Below are positions 25,226 to 33,982 of a DNA stretch of 64,000 nucleotides, piece after piece. Every line of letters begins with the position of its first letter. The stretch's first letter is position 1. This DNA is from Desulfospira sp963664655 (GTDB taxonomy: Bacteria > Desulfobacterota > Desulfobacteria > Desulfobacterales > Desulfobacteraceae): contig OY761554.1 in NCBI GenBank assembly GCA_963664655.2, positions 2,418,001-2,482,000 on the forward strand, in the 5' to 3' direction. The notes below the pieces were generated by a model. The model ran no database searches. It saw only the letters and a list, made by a program, of their open reading frames with translations, and was not told the DNA's origin. The position numbers and the translations under genes were made by a program.

Positions 25226-25369
25226 GTGTTTGGGCGAAAAGTTGCCCAGATGCAAGGCGTAACCAAAGGTCAGAAACCAGGAAAATTTGCGACCGGAGCA
25301 ACCTTTGGGGTTGTGAGGATTGCAAATTTTCCTGCAACGCAGCAGATGGGTGACTTTTCGTTCAAACAC
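25226..25369 (+). repeat. MITE-like palindromic element, copy B (long form)
   Basis: GTGTTTGGGCGAAAAGTTGC at the left and GTGACTTTTCGTTCAAACAC at the right form the terminal stem; inner segments (AAATTTGC and GCAAATTT) pair as well. Compare copies at 30923-31083 and 3999-4091. Its right end touches the TAG stop codon of the leftward gene at 25369, the same junction as copy A with the HD-GYP stop. Confidence 0.78.
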
Positions 25370-27060
25370 TAAGCTATTTTGTCGGTTAGGGACTGCGCAT
25401 GGATAATATATTCCTTATCCATAAATCCGGACATGAACTGGTAATCGGCAAACACGGCCAAAAGGTTCTTGGCAAAGTATTTGTTCTTATTTATCAGGTC
25501 ATTGAAGCCCGGGGCAAACAGCCTTTCGCCAGGGCAGATATGATGGTTAAAAAAGGTTGAGTAAAAGGTCCGCTGGGGTTTGTAATAAAGGGCATAGGAA
25601 TGGAGCCGTTTTTTGATGTCTTTTTGGACATCCACTCCGGTCATGGGGCGTTCCGAATACCGGCAAAGCTCCTCAAAACAGCTCTGGTGCAAAATCCGCC
25701 GCAAACTGGCCGTCAGTTCCATGGTCCGGTCCTGGGTGGCCAGACCGACATCGGTTTTAAGGGCCATGATGGGCTCAAGGGTTTCATAGGAGGCCTCTTT
25801 GACCAGTCTGATATAGGCTTCCCGGACCCGTTGTTTTTCCTCAGGAAGGTCCTGTTCTTCCAGGTTCAGGTTGTCTATGGCGGTCCGGATTTCGTTAAGG
25901 CACTGGCCGAGCCGGTCAGCGTTGTCAGTCTCCTCTCCGGCCAGCCATGCATTGATTCTGGATTCCAGTTCGTTATAACACAGGCTGAAAAGGTCTAAAA
26001 ACAGGGTCTGGTAGTTGGGATCGGTTTTAAATTCACGGCAGTAAAGCACCAGGGATTTATAGTAAAACACCCGGTTCAGCCGATACCGGACCCCGGCATA
26101 GCCGAGCTCCTTGAGCAGTTCTGAATGGCCGTTTCCGCCATCTTGTTCCCCGGTGCCCACCAGGAACAGCCGGGCCAGATTTTTTTTTAACTGGGTATGC
26201 TCAGCCCCCAGAAGCTGTTTAAATGTTGAACCGGTGGCCTGTCTTAAATGGCCTGCGGAAAAAAGAAACCGGTCTATTTCCCTTAAGGTCTGCTGGGCGG
26301 CCTGACTTAATTTCTGCATGGCCTTTAAAAATTTTTTAGGATCCTGTTCATTACCCAGGATATAAGCCCTGGTATCAATGATCTTTTCCAAAAGGCCGTT
26401 TTTTTGGTTGAGTTCTTCCCTGGCTTTGCGGATGATCCCGGATAATACCTTGTTATCCATCTTGGGCAGTCTTGCGCCTACCAGCCGGCAGACCAGGTCG
26501 GCATCGTTGATGTCCTCCAGGTGGCTTCGCCAGGGCTTTTCCTCTGCCAGGGCCTGGGTGAGATTCTTTAAGGTTTCGCCGGCCAGGGTTTTGTAGTCCC
26601 GGCCGGAACCGCTTTCAAGGATCAGCTGTTTTAGACCGGGTTCAAGCAGATGGGTATCCAGCTCGTTGGCATTATTTTTAATCCTGCCAAAATAGGTGAT
26701 GATCAGGTTTTGGGTTAAATTTTCAATGGCGGCCTTGATCCCGGCTTCATGAATGTCCCGTTCAGATACGCTGACCCCGCATTCAAAGGCAATGGGCGCA
26801 GCTTTGCTGGTCAGCAGATCCAAAAGGGTATACAGATTGCTGATGTAGTCATCGGGAACAATCAGGTGGGTGTCCCGGACCTGTTCTATAAAGAAAGAGA
26901 CAATTTTTCTGACCGGCACCAGGACCTGATCGTTCTCATCCCGTTTGAACCACTGAACGGGGGCAAGCCCTTCAGCGCCCTTTTGAAAGATCTGGGGGAT
27001 TTTTTTGTGGTAAAGCCTGTCCCGGAATTTTTTAATCCTGTCTTCACTGATTGTTTTCAT
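25369..27060 (-). CDS. Uncharacterised protein paired with FapA
   Basis: This soluble 563-residue, mostly helical and highly charged protein has no family I recognise. Features seen: an N-terminal DRIKKFRDRLYHKKIPQIF, VLVPVRKIVSFFIEQV, many leucine and arginine-rich helices, and a C-terminal HHICPGERLFAPGFNDLINK and FADYQFMSGFMDKEY. I place the start at ATG 27060, which overlaps the stop of the FapA gene by 17 bases; a frame from 27108 lies inside that gene. The overlap makes coupled expression and a shared role with FapA likely. The stop codon is formed at the junction with palindromic element B. Confidence 0.55.
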   Translation of the reverse strand: MKTISEDRIKKFRDRLYHKKIPQIFQKGAEGLAPVQWFKRDENDQVLVPVRKIVSFFIEQVRDTHLIVPDDYISNLYTLLDLLTSKAAPIAFECGVSVSERDIHEAGIKAAIENLTQNLIITYFGRIKNNANELDTHLLEPGLKQLILESGSGRDYKTLAGETLKNLTQALAEEKPWRSHLEDINDADLVCRLVGARLPKMDNKVLSGIIRKAREELNQKNGLLEKIIDTRAYILGNEQDPKKFLKAMQKLSQAAQQTLREIDRFLFSAGHLRQATGSTFKQLLGAEHTQLKKNLARLFLVGTGEQDGGNGHSELLKELGYAGVRYRLNRVFYYKSLVLYCREFKTDPNYQTLFLDLFSLCYNELESRINAWLAGEETDNADRLGQCLNEIRTAIDNLNLEEQDLPEEKQRVREAYIRLVKEASYETLEPIMALKTDVGLATQDRTMELTASLRRILHQSCFEELCRYSERPMTGVDVQKDIKKRLHSYALYYKPQRTFYSTFFNHHICPGERLFAPGFNDLINKNKYFAKNLLAVFADYQFMSGFMDKEYIIHAQSLTDKIA

Positions 27061-29170
27061 GAATTTGAATCTCGTATATGTCCTGATCTGAATCCGTGCC
27101 CGGCACAATCCCTTCTTTGATAATTACCCGTTTAAGGGGATTTTTGATGGTCAGTTCGCAATGTCTTCCCTGAATCAGATTGCCGGTGCTGACATCAGAG
27201 TCAACCGTGATTTCAAGGATGCCGGGGTTGACTTCCTGCCAGGATTTGAACATCTCAAGATCTTGTTCCAGATCCCGGCTTTTCTGGTCTAGATGGTTTA
27301 TTCTATTCATGAGGGTATTGAGGTGGTTTCGTTTGATTTCCATGCGGTCAAGGTTGTCCATCAGCTCGGCACCAAGCCTTGAACACTGGATCCTGGCCTC
27401 ATTGAATCTGCCGGAGGAGGCCGGTTTATCCGTGCCCTGTTCTTTTTCCCGGGACAATTCCAGGGCGATCCGGATTTTTTTTTCTGAGGCCCGGTCCAGT
27501 TCGTCTGACACCTGGGTGACTTTGCCGTTCAGGGCCTGGACCGTATCGGTGGCGGCCGCGACCCTGAGTTTGAGAATTTCCATTTCATCTTTAATGGCGG
27601 CAAGTTCTTGTGTTGCAAGGGTTTGGGCCTTTTCAATAAACAGGTCCCGGCCCAGGATAATGGTATTGGGATTAGATTTTTCAGTCCCTATCCTCAAGGC
27701 ATGAATTCCCCGGTTGACAGCCACCTTGGAGGCAATGATTTCCCCTTTGGGGATGAGGCATGTCCCGGAGCTGGTAATGCCTGAATCGACGATTTCTTTT
27801 GCTACCCGGATATTTCCCAGGCAGGAAATCTCTGAACTGTGAACCGCGTTGGCCTTCACATTTCCCCAGGCATGAATGGACGCCTGAAAGACCCCTTTTT
27901 TAACAATGACATCTCCAAGTGCCTCAATGATCCCGCCTTCAACTTCGTCGATTCGGATGTCCCGGCCCCTGATTTTAAACCCCGCTTTGAGGGTTCCCTT
28001 GACCTCAACATCCCCGTCGTAATCAACGTGGCCGGTATTGTAATCCACATCTTTGTCGACCCGGAAGGTTTCCTGAACCATGATCTCCCCGCCCCGAGTC
28101 AGTTTGGGGCAGCCGTTGGCCTGGGCATAAATTTTAAGCCCGTCCTCTGAAAGGGATGCCCCTTCCCTGGCATTGAAGCGGGCATCGCTTGTCTTTGGGG
28201 TTTCAATGGGTTCTCCGGAAACGGTCATCCCGGGTTCTGATTTTTTAACGGGGAATTTTTCGGCCAGGAGCATCCCTTTTTCGACCATGGGCAGCTCCCC
28301 CCTTTCCCTGAAATCAATATTCCCCTCGTCATCCATCTCTCCGGCCTTAAGGTGGTCTGTATCAAAATAATATTCCACCCGGGCGTCTTCCCCTAAAACG
28401 GGTTCCTTGCCTTTGGCCACCTGGAATGCATTTTTTTTAAAGCCGGTGGAGGCAATAAAATTCTGGAGCACATCTTTGTTGACCACCCCAAAGGAGACAC
28501 TGTTGTCCCGGAGGATATCCATGATGTCTTCCACCTGGAGCTGGCTTGAAAATCCGTCATCTTTTTTCAGAAATGCCGCCATCCGGTCTTCCTGGATATC
28601 CAGGATCAGGCCCTGGGCGACTTTTTTCTGAATCCGGGCGGCGGGCTTTTCTTCTTCCGTGTCAATCTGTTCCGTGTCCGGGAGTTCCGGCTCCGGCCAA
28701 AGGTCCATGTTAATTTCCGGAGTCTCTTCCAGATGCGGCTCCACGGCTGGTTCCGGTTCGGCGGCCTCTTTTTCCGCAGCCGGGGGATCGTTTGTCAGAT
28801 GCCCGACCGCCTCCTGATACTGCTCAGGGGTAATTTGGCCGCTTTTCAGGAAAACATCACCGATAAATTCAGGTATTTTTTTGCCGCCGGCCCCTTTTTT
28901 CTGTTTGGCAATTTCTTTTTGGATGGTGGCTTGGTCCAATAGCCCCATCCTGGATAAGATCATTTCGAACCGGCTGTTCTTCTTTAGAATTTTTATGATT
29001 TTAACAATTTGCAGAATGTTGTCCATGTCCGGCTTGGAAATCATTTTTTGGGAAAGAAAATACGCCTTTAATGCCTGGTCGTATGCGGGGGCGTCTTTGC
29101 AGGCTTTTATGGCCCCAATGCACTGTTTGCTGGTGATCAGATTTTTTTGAAGAGCGATTTTTTCAATCAT
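27044..29170 (-). CDS. FapA/DUF342 family protein
   Basis: This 708-residue cytoplasmic protein has an N-terminal helical region (1-130), an acidic proline-rich linker (about 135-175), and the FapA core (about 200-540) with KDVDYNTGHVDYDGDVEVKG, a right-handed beta-helix-like series of V-G repeats (GGIIEALGDVIVKKGVFQA, VKANAVHSSEISCLGNIRVA) and NTIILGRD. A coiled coil (about 550-650) and a short beta domain end the protein. FapA proteins occur beside flagellar or signalling genes and some affect polar protein placement or membrane binding; no precise reaction is known. It is the first gene of a two-gene leftward unit. Confidence 0.8.
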   Translation of the reverse strand: MIEKIALQKNLITSKQCIGAIKACKDAPAYDQALKAYFLSQKMISKPDMDNILQIVKIIKILKKNSRFEMILSRMGLLDQATIQKEIAKQKKGAGGKKIPEFIGDVFLKSGQITPEQYQEAVGHLTNDPPAAEKEAAEPEPAVEPHLEETPEINMDLWPEPELPDTEQIDTEEEKPAARIQKKVAQGLILDIQEDRMAAFLKKDDGFSSQLQVEDIMDILRDNSVSFGVVNKDVLQNFIASTGFKKNAFQVAKGKEPVLGEDARVEYYFDTDHLKAGEMDDEGNIDFRERGELPMVEKGMLLAEKFPVKKSEPGMTVSGEPIETPKTSDARFNAREGASLSEDGLKIYAQANGCPKLTRGGEIMVQETFRVDKDVDYNTGHVDYDGDVEVKGTLKAGFKIRGRDIRIDEVEGGIIEALGDVIVKKGVFQASIHAWGNVKANAVHSSEISCLGNIRVAKEIVDSGITSSGTCLIPKGEIIASKVAVNRGIHALRIGTEKSNPNTIILGRDLFIEKAQTLATQELAAIKDEMEILKLRVAAATDTVQALNGKVTQVSDELDRASEKKIRIALELSREKEQGTDKPASSGRFNEARIQCSRLGAELMDNLDRMEIKRNHLNTLMNRINHLDQKSRDLEQDLEMFKSWQEVNPGILEITVDSDVSTGNLIQGRHCELTIKNPLKRVIIKEGIVPGTDSDQDIYEIQIHENNQ

Positions 29171-29530
29171 AGGACCATTATCTTTTAGTCATACCGGGCG
29201 AAGACGCCTTTCTATGAAATAAATGGAAAATAAGTACCCAATTATTCTACCATAAGTTTGATGGAATACAAACGGATGTTTCAGTTTCTCATACAAACCG
29301 ACGGATAAATATCTTTCTAAAATCAGCTTCCAATGGTAAAATCGGCCTCGTTTTAAATGACGGCCGGCGGCGGTTTGCCGTTGACCCCAACCGTAAGCAA
29401 GCCATATTGTGTAGACAAAGCCTGAATCACCATAAGCCGTTACGGGCCGGTGCTTAGTCCCTGAACGAGGAATCCGTGTTTGGACGTCTTGCTGGATAAC
29501 GAGCCGTTCAAACACTAAAAAGGAGTTGCA
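29171..29530. other. Intergenic region between divergent FapA and thioesterase genes
   Basis: This 360-base gap is AT-rich on the left. A leftward open frame (29189-29581) crosses it and overlaps the thioesterase start; it has no ribosome binding site. Its segment around 29340-29450 reads like a short conserved block but I cannot name it, and it could be an old repeat. The right end holds palindromic element D (29459-29516). Confidence 0.4.
29459..29516 (+). repeat. MITE-like palindromic element, copy D (end fragments)
   Basis: CTGAACGAGGAATCC then GTGTTTGGACG at the left and CGTTCAAACAC at the right match the outer ends of copies B and C, but the interior is replaced by 19 unrelated bases. 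It ends just upstream of the ribosome binding site of the thioesterase gene. Confidence 0.55.
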
Positions 29531-29935
29531 ATGGAGCCTGAAATTAAGATTAGAGGATATCATACAGACCTGTATCAGCATGTGAACAATGCCCGGTACC
29601 TTGAATTCTTAGAAGAGGCAAGATGGCAGCTTTTAGAAGACCATGTGGATCTTCAGACGTTCATGGAAAAAGGGTTTTTGTTTTTTGTGGTCAATATCAA
29701 TATTTCCTATAAAAGCCAGGCCCGGGTGAACGATGTGATCCGGATCCGGTCCGGATTAGGCAAAATCGGAAACAAAAGCGCCGTGATCCGGCAGCAGGTT
29801 ATCAACCAGACCACCGGACAGGTCTGTGTGGATGCGGATGTCACCTTTGTTTTGTCTGATTTTAAAGGCAAATCCCTCAAGCTTGAAGGAGAACTGTTGG
29901 GGCTGTTAAAGCAGATTCCGCTGTTTGAGGAATAA
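29531..29935 (+). CDS. Acyl-CoA thioesterase, hotdog fold (FadM/YbgC-like)
   Basis: This 134-residue protein has RGYHTDLYQHVNNARYLEFLEEARW at the start, containing the conserved D and HxNN-type pocket of 4HBT thioesterases, then NINISYKSQARVNDVIRI and VCVDADVTFVL. It should hydrolyse acyl-CoA or a related thioester. AAGGAG lies before the ATG. It has no evident operon partners. A second, unrelated-looking member lies at 47743. Confidence 0.85.
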   Translation: MEPEIKIRGYHTDLYQHVNNARYLEFLEEARWQLLEDHVDLQTFMEKGFLFFVVNINISYKSQARVNDVIRIRSGLGKIGNKSAVIRQQVINQTTGQVCVDADVTFVLSDFKGKSLKLEGELLGLLKQIPLFEE

Positions 29936-29946
29936 CCGGTAAAAAA

Positions 29947-30849
29947 TTATAGCCCTGCCGTGGTTCCCGATACCAGGGCCGTGATGAGAATAATGATGCA
30001 GGCCAAAAGGGCTGAAGGCTCTTTAAACCGGTGTTCAAAGGTCCGGTGAAAGGGGAAGAAAACAACGCCAATGCCAAACCCCATGAAAAATCCAAGGACA
30101 TGGGCCCAGACATCGGTGGTTTCCCCGTGGCTGAACATGGCCACCAGGGTGGCCGCGCCAAAGAAAGGAATCAGCCGGTTCCAGATCCGGCTTTTCAGGC
30201 TTTCAAACCCGGCGGCCCCGTTTTTTTTCAGGGTCATCTGGCAGGCGGCAAGTCCGCCTGCGGCGCCCATGACCGCGGTGGATGCCCCAATGGAGAGCCG
30301 GGCATTGGCCTGAAGCCACGCATTGAGCAGGTTGCCGGATGTGCCGGCGGCCAGGAGCAGCAAGGAGCCTGTGCCGTACCCTGAAACCCGGATCAAAGGG
30401 CTTGCAAAGATGAGCAGCCCACCCAAGTTTCCCATCAGGTGCCGGGTATCGGCATGGATAAACAGGGCGGTGACGGCCCTGAAGGTTTCCCCCTGCATGA
30501 TGTAAAGGTTTGACGCACCGAAGTCCATGATCAGTGCCCGGTGAAACCCTTTGGCACAGCTCATGGCATGGACAAGGATGAGCAGCCCCATGATGACAAA
30601 AGCCCCGGGGGCGCTGAATGCGGATGGCCCAAATGCCGGGGAAGGTGTTGGGGCGGCCGGTTCCTGGTTTTCCAGAACGTACCGGTTAACGTGAAACGAG
30701 GCGGCGGCACAATGGTCTGCCGGAACCAGGATATCAAAACCAACCCGGCCGGCTTGGGGCTGGATAACCGCCGGAATGGCCTGGGAGGCCAGGATCAGCA
30801 GGACCAGGTCGGCCTGTTTTTTGGTGAGATTTGAAAACAATCGGATCAT
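29947..30849 (-). CDS. Rhomboid family intramembrane serine protease
   Basis: This 300-residue membrane protease has an N-terminal soluble part of about 80 residues and then six or more hydrophobic helices. Catalytic features: GETFRAVTALFIHADTRHLMGN, the serine in SIGASTAVMGAAGG, and the histidine in WAHVLGFFMGFGIG. The serine motif reads GAST where many have GASG, a common variant. Rhomboids cut transmembrane segments of other proteins; the target is unknown. It is convergent with the thioesterase gene, with only 11 bases between stops. Confidence 0.88.
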   Translation of the reverse strand: MIRLFSNLTKKQADLVLLILASQAIPAVIQPQAGRVGFDILVPADHCAAASFHVNRYVLENQEPAAPTPSPAFGPSAFSAPGAFVIMGLLILVHAMSCAKGFHRALIMDFGASNLYIMQGETFRAVTALFIHADTRHLMGNLGGLLIFASPLIRVSGYGTGSLLLLAAGTSGNLLNAWLQANARLSIGASTAVMGAAGGLAACQMTLKKNGAAGFESLKSRIWNRLIPFFGAATLVAMFSHGETTDVWAHVLGFFMGFGIGVVFFPFHRTFEHRFKEPSALLACIIILITALVSGTTAGL

Positions 30850-30922
30850 TGGCAGGGCCTCCGGTTTATCAGAATGAAGGTTATTAGGACGTCAGGCTGC
30901 TGTCAACCCTCAGTCTTATTTT

Positions 30923-31083
30923 GTGTCTGAACGAAAACGCGTGTTTGGACGAAAAGTTGCCCAGATGCAAGGCGTAACCTAAAGGTCAGAAACCAGAAAA
31001 ATTTGCAACCGGAGCAACCTGTGGGGTGTGAGGATGGCAAATTTTTCGGCAACGCAGCAGATGGGTGACTTTTCGTTCAAACC
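30923..31083 (+). repeat. MITE-like palindromic element, copy C (long form)
   Basis: GTGTCTGAACGAAAACGC, then GTGTTTGGACGAAAAGTTGC, a central part shared with copy B (CAAGGCGTAACC, AAATTTGC, GCAACGCAGCAGATGGG) and GTGACTTTTCGTTCAAAC at the right. It lies upstream of the FAH-family gene and downstream of nothing on the same strand, so it is not always tied to a stop codon. Confidence 0.78.
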
Positions 31084-31121
31084 CTATTTAAGCCTATCCA
31101 ATAACGAGGGGAGGATAAAGC

Positions 31122-31919
31122 ATGAAAATTGTCCGGTTTTTGTCCAGTAAGGACAAGGTCTGTTTAGGACACCAATATGACGGGGATACGGCAGCGGTGC
31201 TTGACGGAGATGTTTTTGGCCCCATGACCGATACCGGCATGCGGGCAGCGGTAAAAAAAGTCCTGCCCCCCGTTGACCCGCCGGCAGTGCTGTGCATTGG
31301 CCTGAATTACAAGCTTCATGCAAAGGAAACCGGGCTGCCTCTTCCTCAATATCCGGTGTTGTTCATGAAGAACCCGGCCGCAGCTTCAGGCCATAAAAAC
31401 CCCATTGTCATCCCGGCTGTTTGTGCTGATCCTGATGAAGTGGATTATGAGGCTGAACTGGCCGTTGTGATTAAAGAGGACACAAAAGACATCCCTGTGG
31501 AAAACGCCCTTGATGCCGTGTTGGGGTATTGCTGCGCCAATGATGTATCGGCCAGGCGATGGCAGAAACATGCCGGGGGCGGGCAGTGGATCAGGGGAAA
31601 AAGTTATGACGGATTTTGCCCTTTCGGCCCGGCCCTGGTCACCCCGGATGAGATAAAAAATCCCCAGGATCTCTCAATCCAGTGCCGGGTCAACGGCCAA
31701 ACCATGCAAAAAAGCCGTACCAGCGACATGATTTTTTCCGTGGCCCGGATCATATCTTATCTGTCCGAAGCCACCACCCTGAAGGCCGGAACCCTGATTC
31801 TTACCGGGACCCCCGAAGGGGTGGGATTCACCCGAAAGCCGCCGGTCTACCTTCGCCCCGGGGATCTGGTGGCGGTTGAAATTGAGGGGTTGGGCATACT
31901 GGAAAATCCCGTTGCTTAG
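31122..31919 (+). CDS. Fumarylacetoacetate hydrolase family enzyme
   Basis: This 265-residue cytoplasmic enzyme has VLCIGLNYKLHAKETG, PVLFMKNPAAASG, the metal-binding DYEAELAVVI, GYCCANDVSARRWQ, RGKSYDGFCPFGPALVTP and LILTGTPEGVGF, which together define the FAH C-terminal domain. Members hydrolyse or decarboxylate beta-keto acids such as oxaloacetate or acylpyruvates. The specific substrate cannot be read. Its 3' end overlaps the 3' end of the opposite-strand MocR gene by 92 bases. Confidence 0.88.
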   Translation: MKIVRFLSSKDKVCLGHQYDGDTAAVLDGDVFGPMTDTGMRAAVKKVLPPVDPPAVLCIGLNYKLHAKETGLPLPQYPVLFMKNPAAASGHKNPIVIPAVCADPDEVDYEAELAVVIKEDTKDIPVENALDAVLGYCCANDVSARRWQKHAGGGQWIRGKSYDGFCPFGPALVTPDEIKNPQDLSIQCRVNGQTMQKSRTSDMIFSVARIISYLSEATTLKAGTLILTGTPEGVGFTRKPPVYLRPGDLVAVEIEGLGILENPVA

Positions 31920-33342
31920 GCACCTGGGCCTGGCAGAGCTGCCCGGTCATGGCAACGGCCTTTTCAATGTCCGGATTCCACATGCCGGCGTTGAGCCGCA
32001 TGCAGTGGGAAAATTTGCCTTTAAGGGTAAAGAGGGGGCCAGGGGCGATGAGAATATTTTTTTTCATGGCCTGCCGATACACCAGGGTGGTGTCCACATC
32101 ATGGGGCAGCTCCACCCACAGCAAAAATCCGCCGTCCGGGTCTGTCACCCGGGTTCCTTTGGGGAAATGGGCCAGTACCGCCTGCCGCATTTGCCGGACC
32201 GCCTGGCCAACCTTTTTTCTCAGGCGCCTGAGATGTCGGTCATAACCCCCTTCTTTTAGAAACCGGGCCACGGCGATCTGCTCAATAGAGGTGGCGCAGA
32301 TGTTCATGAGGGTTTTTATTTCCAGGATTTTATCATAGGCCTTTCCCGGTGCAATCCAGCCGATTCTGAGCCCCGGCGCAATGGTTTTGGAAAAAGAGGA
32401 ACAGTAGAGAACCCGGCCGGATTTGTCCTGGCCTTTGCAGGTGTCGGGCCGGTCCTTGAAGGCAATATCCCCGTAGACATCATCTTCAATGAGCGGGATG
32501 TCGTATCCGGCCAGGAGCCGGACCAGCTTTTTCTTTTTCCATGAGGGCATGGAGAACCCCATGGGGTTATTGAAGTTGGAAATCGTGTACATGGCCTTGA
32601 CCTCCTGGCTTTCCAGGACAAATTCAAGGGTTTTCAGGCTGATGCCTTCGCCATCATGGCTGGGAATTTCAATGACCCTCAGATCCAGCTGCTTGAGCAT
32701 ATGAAAGAGGCTAAAATAGATGGGGCTTTCAAAGACAACGGTATCCCCGGGCTTGCACAGGGCCATGAGGGAGAGGAAGACCGCTTCATGGCAGCCGTTG
32801 GTCACAATGATCTCTTCAGGGGAAAGATTCAATCCGGCCGCCAGACCCTGTCGGGCAATCTGTTGACGCAGGGGCAGGTATCCCGGGGGCATGAGATAGT
32901 TTAAGGCCTCTACGTCCGGCTGCCGGACCGCTTCGCCCATGAACCGGGCCATTTTTTCAGTGGGCCAGAATTCCGAATCCAGTCCGGCAATCCCCAGGTT
33001 CACTTTGGACTGGCTTTCCCCGTATTCCTTGAAGGCCGCATAGACCTGGCAAAAGTTGACTTCCTGGGGGTTCAGCATCCTGGACTGCGCCGCATCGGCT
33101 TTATCCGTGCTGTCCCACCCCAGAACAGACTGTTTTTTTACGTAAAATCCGGACTGGGGAACCGCTGCAATATAATTTTTATCCTCCAGCCGCCAGTAAG
33201 CTTCTTTAATGGTGTTGACGCTTAGGCCGAGTTCCCGGCTCAACTGACGGATGGACGGAATTTTATCTCCTTCCTGAAGGGCGCCGTTTTGGATCAGGGT
33301 AACGATTTTGTTTGCCACCTGCTCATACCGCGTCTGTTTCAT
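31828..33342 (-). CDS. MocR-type regulator (GntR helix-turn-helix plus aminotransferase)
   Basis: This 504-residue protein has a GntR winged helix at 1-75 (YEQVANKIVTLIQNGALQEGDKIPSIRQLSRELGLS, VNTIKEAYWRLED) joined to a fold-type I aminotransferase domain with the PLP lysine in CSSFSKTIAPGLRIGWIAPG. MocR proteins regulate genes in response to PLP or an amino compound and often control a divergent neighbour, here the DUF2917 gene. The proline-rich tail (about 475-504) lies antisense to the end of the FAH gene and is probably an extension without domain structure. Confidence 0.9.
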   Translation of the reverse strand: MKQTRYEQVANKIVTLIQNGALQEGDKIPSIRQLSRELGLSVNTIKEAYWRLEDKNYIAAVPQSGFYVKKQSVLGWDSTDKADAAQSRMLNPQEVNFCQVYAAFKEYGESQSKVNLGIAGLDSEFWPTEKMARFMGEAVRQPDVEALNYLMPPGYLPLRQQIARQGLAAGLNLSPEEIIVTNGCHEAVFLSLMALCKPGDTVVFESPIYFSLFHMLKQLDLRVIEIPSHDGEGISLKTLEFVLESQEVKAMYTISNFNNPMGFSMPSWKKKKLVRLLAGYDIPLIEDDVYGDIAFKDRPDTCKGQDKSGRVLYCSSFSKTIAPGLRIGWIAPGKAYDKILEIKTLMNICATSIEQIAVARFLKEGGYDRHLRRLRKKVGQAVRQMRQAVLAHFPKGTRVTDPDGGFLLWVELPHDVDTTLVYRQAMKKNILIAPGPLFTLKGKFSHCMRLNAGMWNPDIEKAVAMTGQLCQAQVPKQRDFPVCPTPQFQPPPDPRGEGRPAAFG

Positions 33343-33470
33343 GGCCGCTCTCCCATACTCGCGTCTGTTTTTAAGTCTGGCCGCCGGGGATGGCTTTCCC
33401 GGGGCATGTTATGTGTTGTAACCTTTACCCTGTCCCGGAAAAAGATACAATTCCGGTTAAAAAAACAGGT

Positions 33471-33495
33471 ACAGTTTAAATTGGTATCAAACTGT
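33471..33495. promoter_or_regulatory. Possible MocR operator between divergent genes
   Basis: ACAGTTT (33471-33477) and AAACTGT (33489-33495) form a perfect inverted repeat, and GGTACAGTTT is followed by the related GGTATCAAAC. It lies in the 274-base gap between mocR and the DUF2917 gene, where MocR regulators usually bind. The assignment is by position and symmetry only. Confidence 0.35.
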
Positions 33496-33616
33496 GTCCA
33501 TATCTTTTCGTTCCGGTGTCCCTTACCCCTTTTCTGTCTTCAGGATATGCTTGGCTCCGTCAATGCCGGGTATCTCATCCGGCATAAGGTATTTACCTCC
33601 GGAGCAGGAGACGGCC

Positions 33617-33877
33617 ATGAATTTATCAAAGAATCAGGTAATTCGTTTTAAGAATACAACCCTTAACATCCATTGTCTGTCAGGCATTCTCTGGCTCACC
33701 TGGCCTGACAGCCATGACCGCATATTGAAACCCGGCCAGTCTGCCAGTGTGACCAGCAGGGGAGATATCTGCATCCAAGCCTTTTGCCCGTCAGCCCTCA
33801 GACTGGACAAAGTGAAAAAGAGATGGTGGGAGCTCCCGGATAATATTTTTAAAAAAAGGATCACCCCGGCCCAATAA
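33617..33877 (+). CDS. DUF2917 family protein
   Basis: This 86-residue protein starts at ATG 33617, with GGAG upstream; a longer open frame from 33494 lacks a start signal. LNIHCLSGILWLTWPDSHDRILKPGQSASV resembles the cupin-like beta pattern of DUF2917. Such genes are often beside MocR regulators in proteobacteria, as here, so regulation by the divergent MocR is likely. The function is unknown. Its stop codon lies in the loop of the zraP terminator hairpin. Confidence 0.6.
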   Translation: MNLSKNQVIRFKNTTLNIHCLSGILWLTWPDSHDRILKPGQSASVTSRGDICIQAFCPSALRLDKVKKRWWELPDNIFKKRITPAQ

Positions 33878-33888
33878 GGCCGGGGTGA
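33845..33888 (-). terminator. Rho-independent terminator of zraP
   Basis: An 11-bp perfect stem (TCACCCCGGCC at 33861-33871 with GGCCGGGGTGA at 33878-33888, 6-base loop) is followed in the leftward direction by TCCTTTTTTT. It ends transcription from zraP and overlaps the 3' end of the DUF2917 gene. Confidence 0.8.
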
Positions 33889-33920
33889 CGGTGGGAGGGA
33901 AGGTGTGGCGGGACAACTGG

Positions 33921-33953
33921 CCGTGAAGGACGTGAGCTGTCAGTCCTTCACGG
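33921..33953. terminator. Second hairpin between convergent genes
   Basis: CCGTGAAGGAC (33921-33931) and GTCCTTCACGG (33943-33953) form an 11-bp perfect stem with an 11-base loop. It lies between the DUF2917 and zraP stops. There is no T-run, so it may be a Rho-dependent end or mRNA-protecting structure for the rightward transcript. Confidence 0.5.
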
Positions 33954-33982
33954 ATAACCGGATGCCGGATGACACCGGGGGG

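Noticed and set aside
29189..29581. 130-codon minus-strand frame across the fapA-thioesterase gap
   Set aside because: No ribosome binding site, it overlaps the thioesterase start, and I cannot match it to a transposase or other family. It may be an old repeat but is not supported as a gene.
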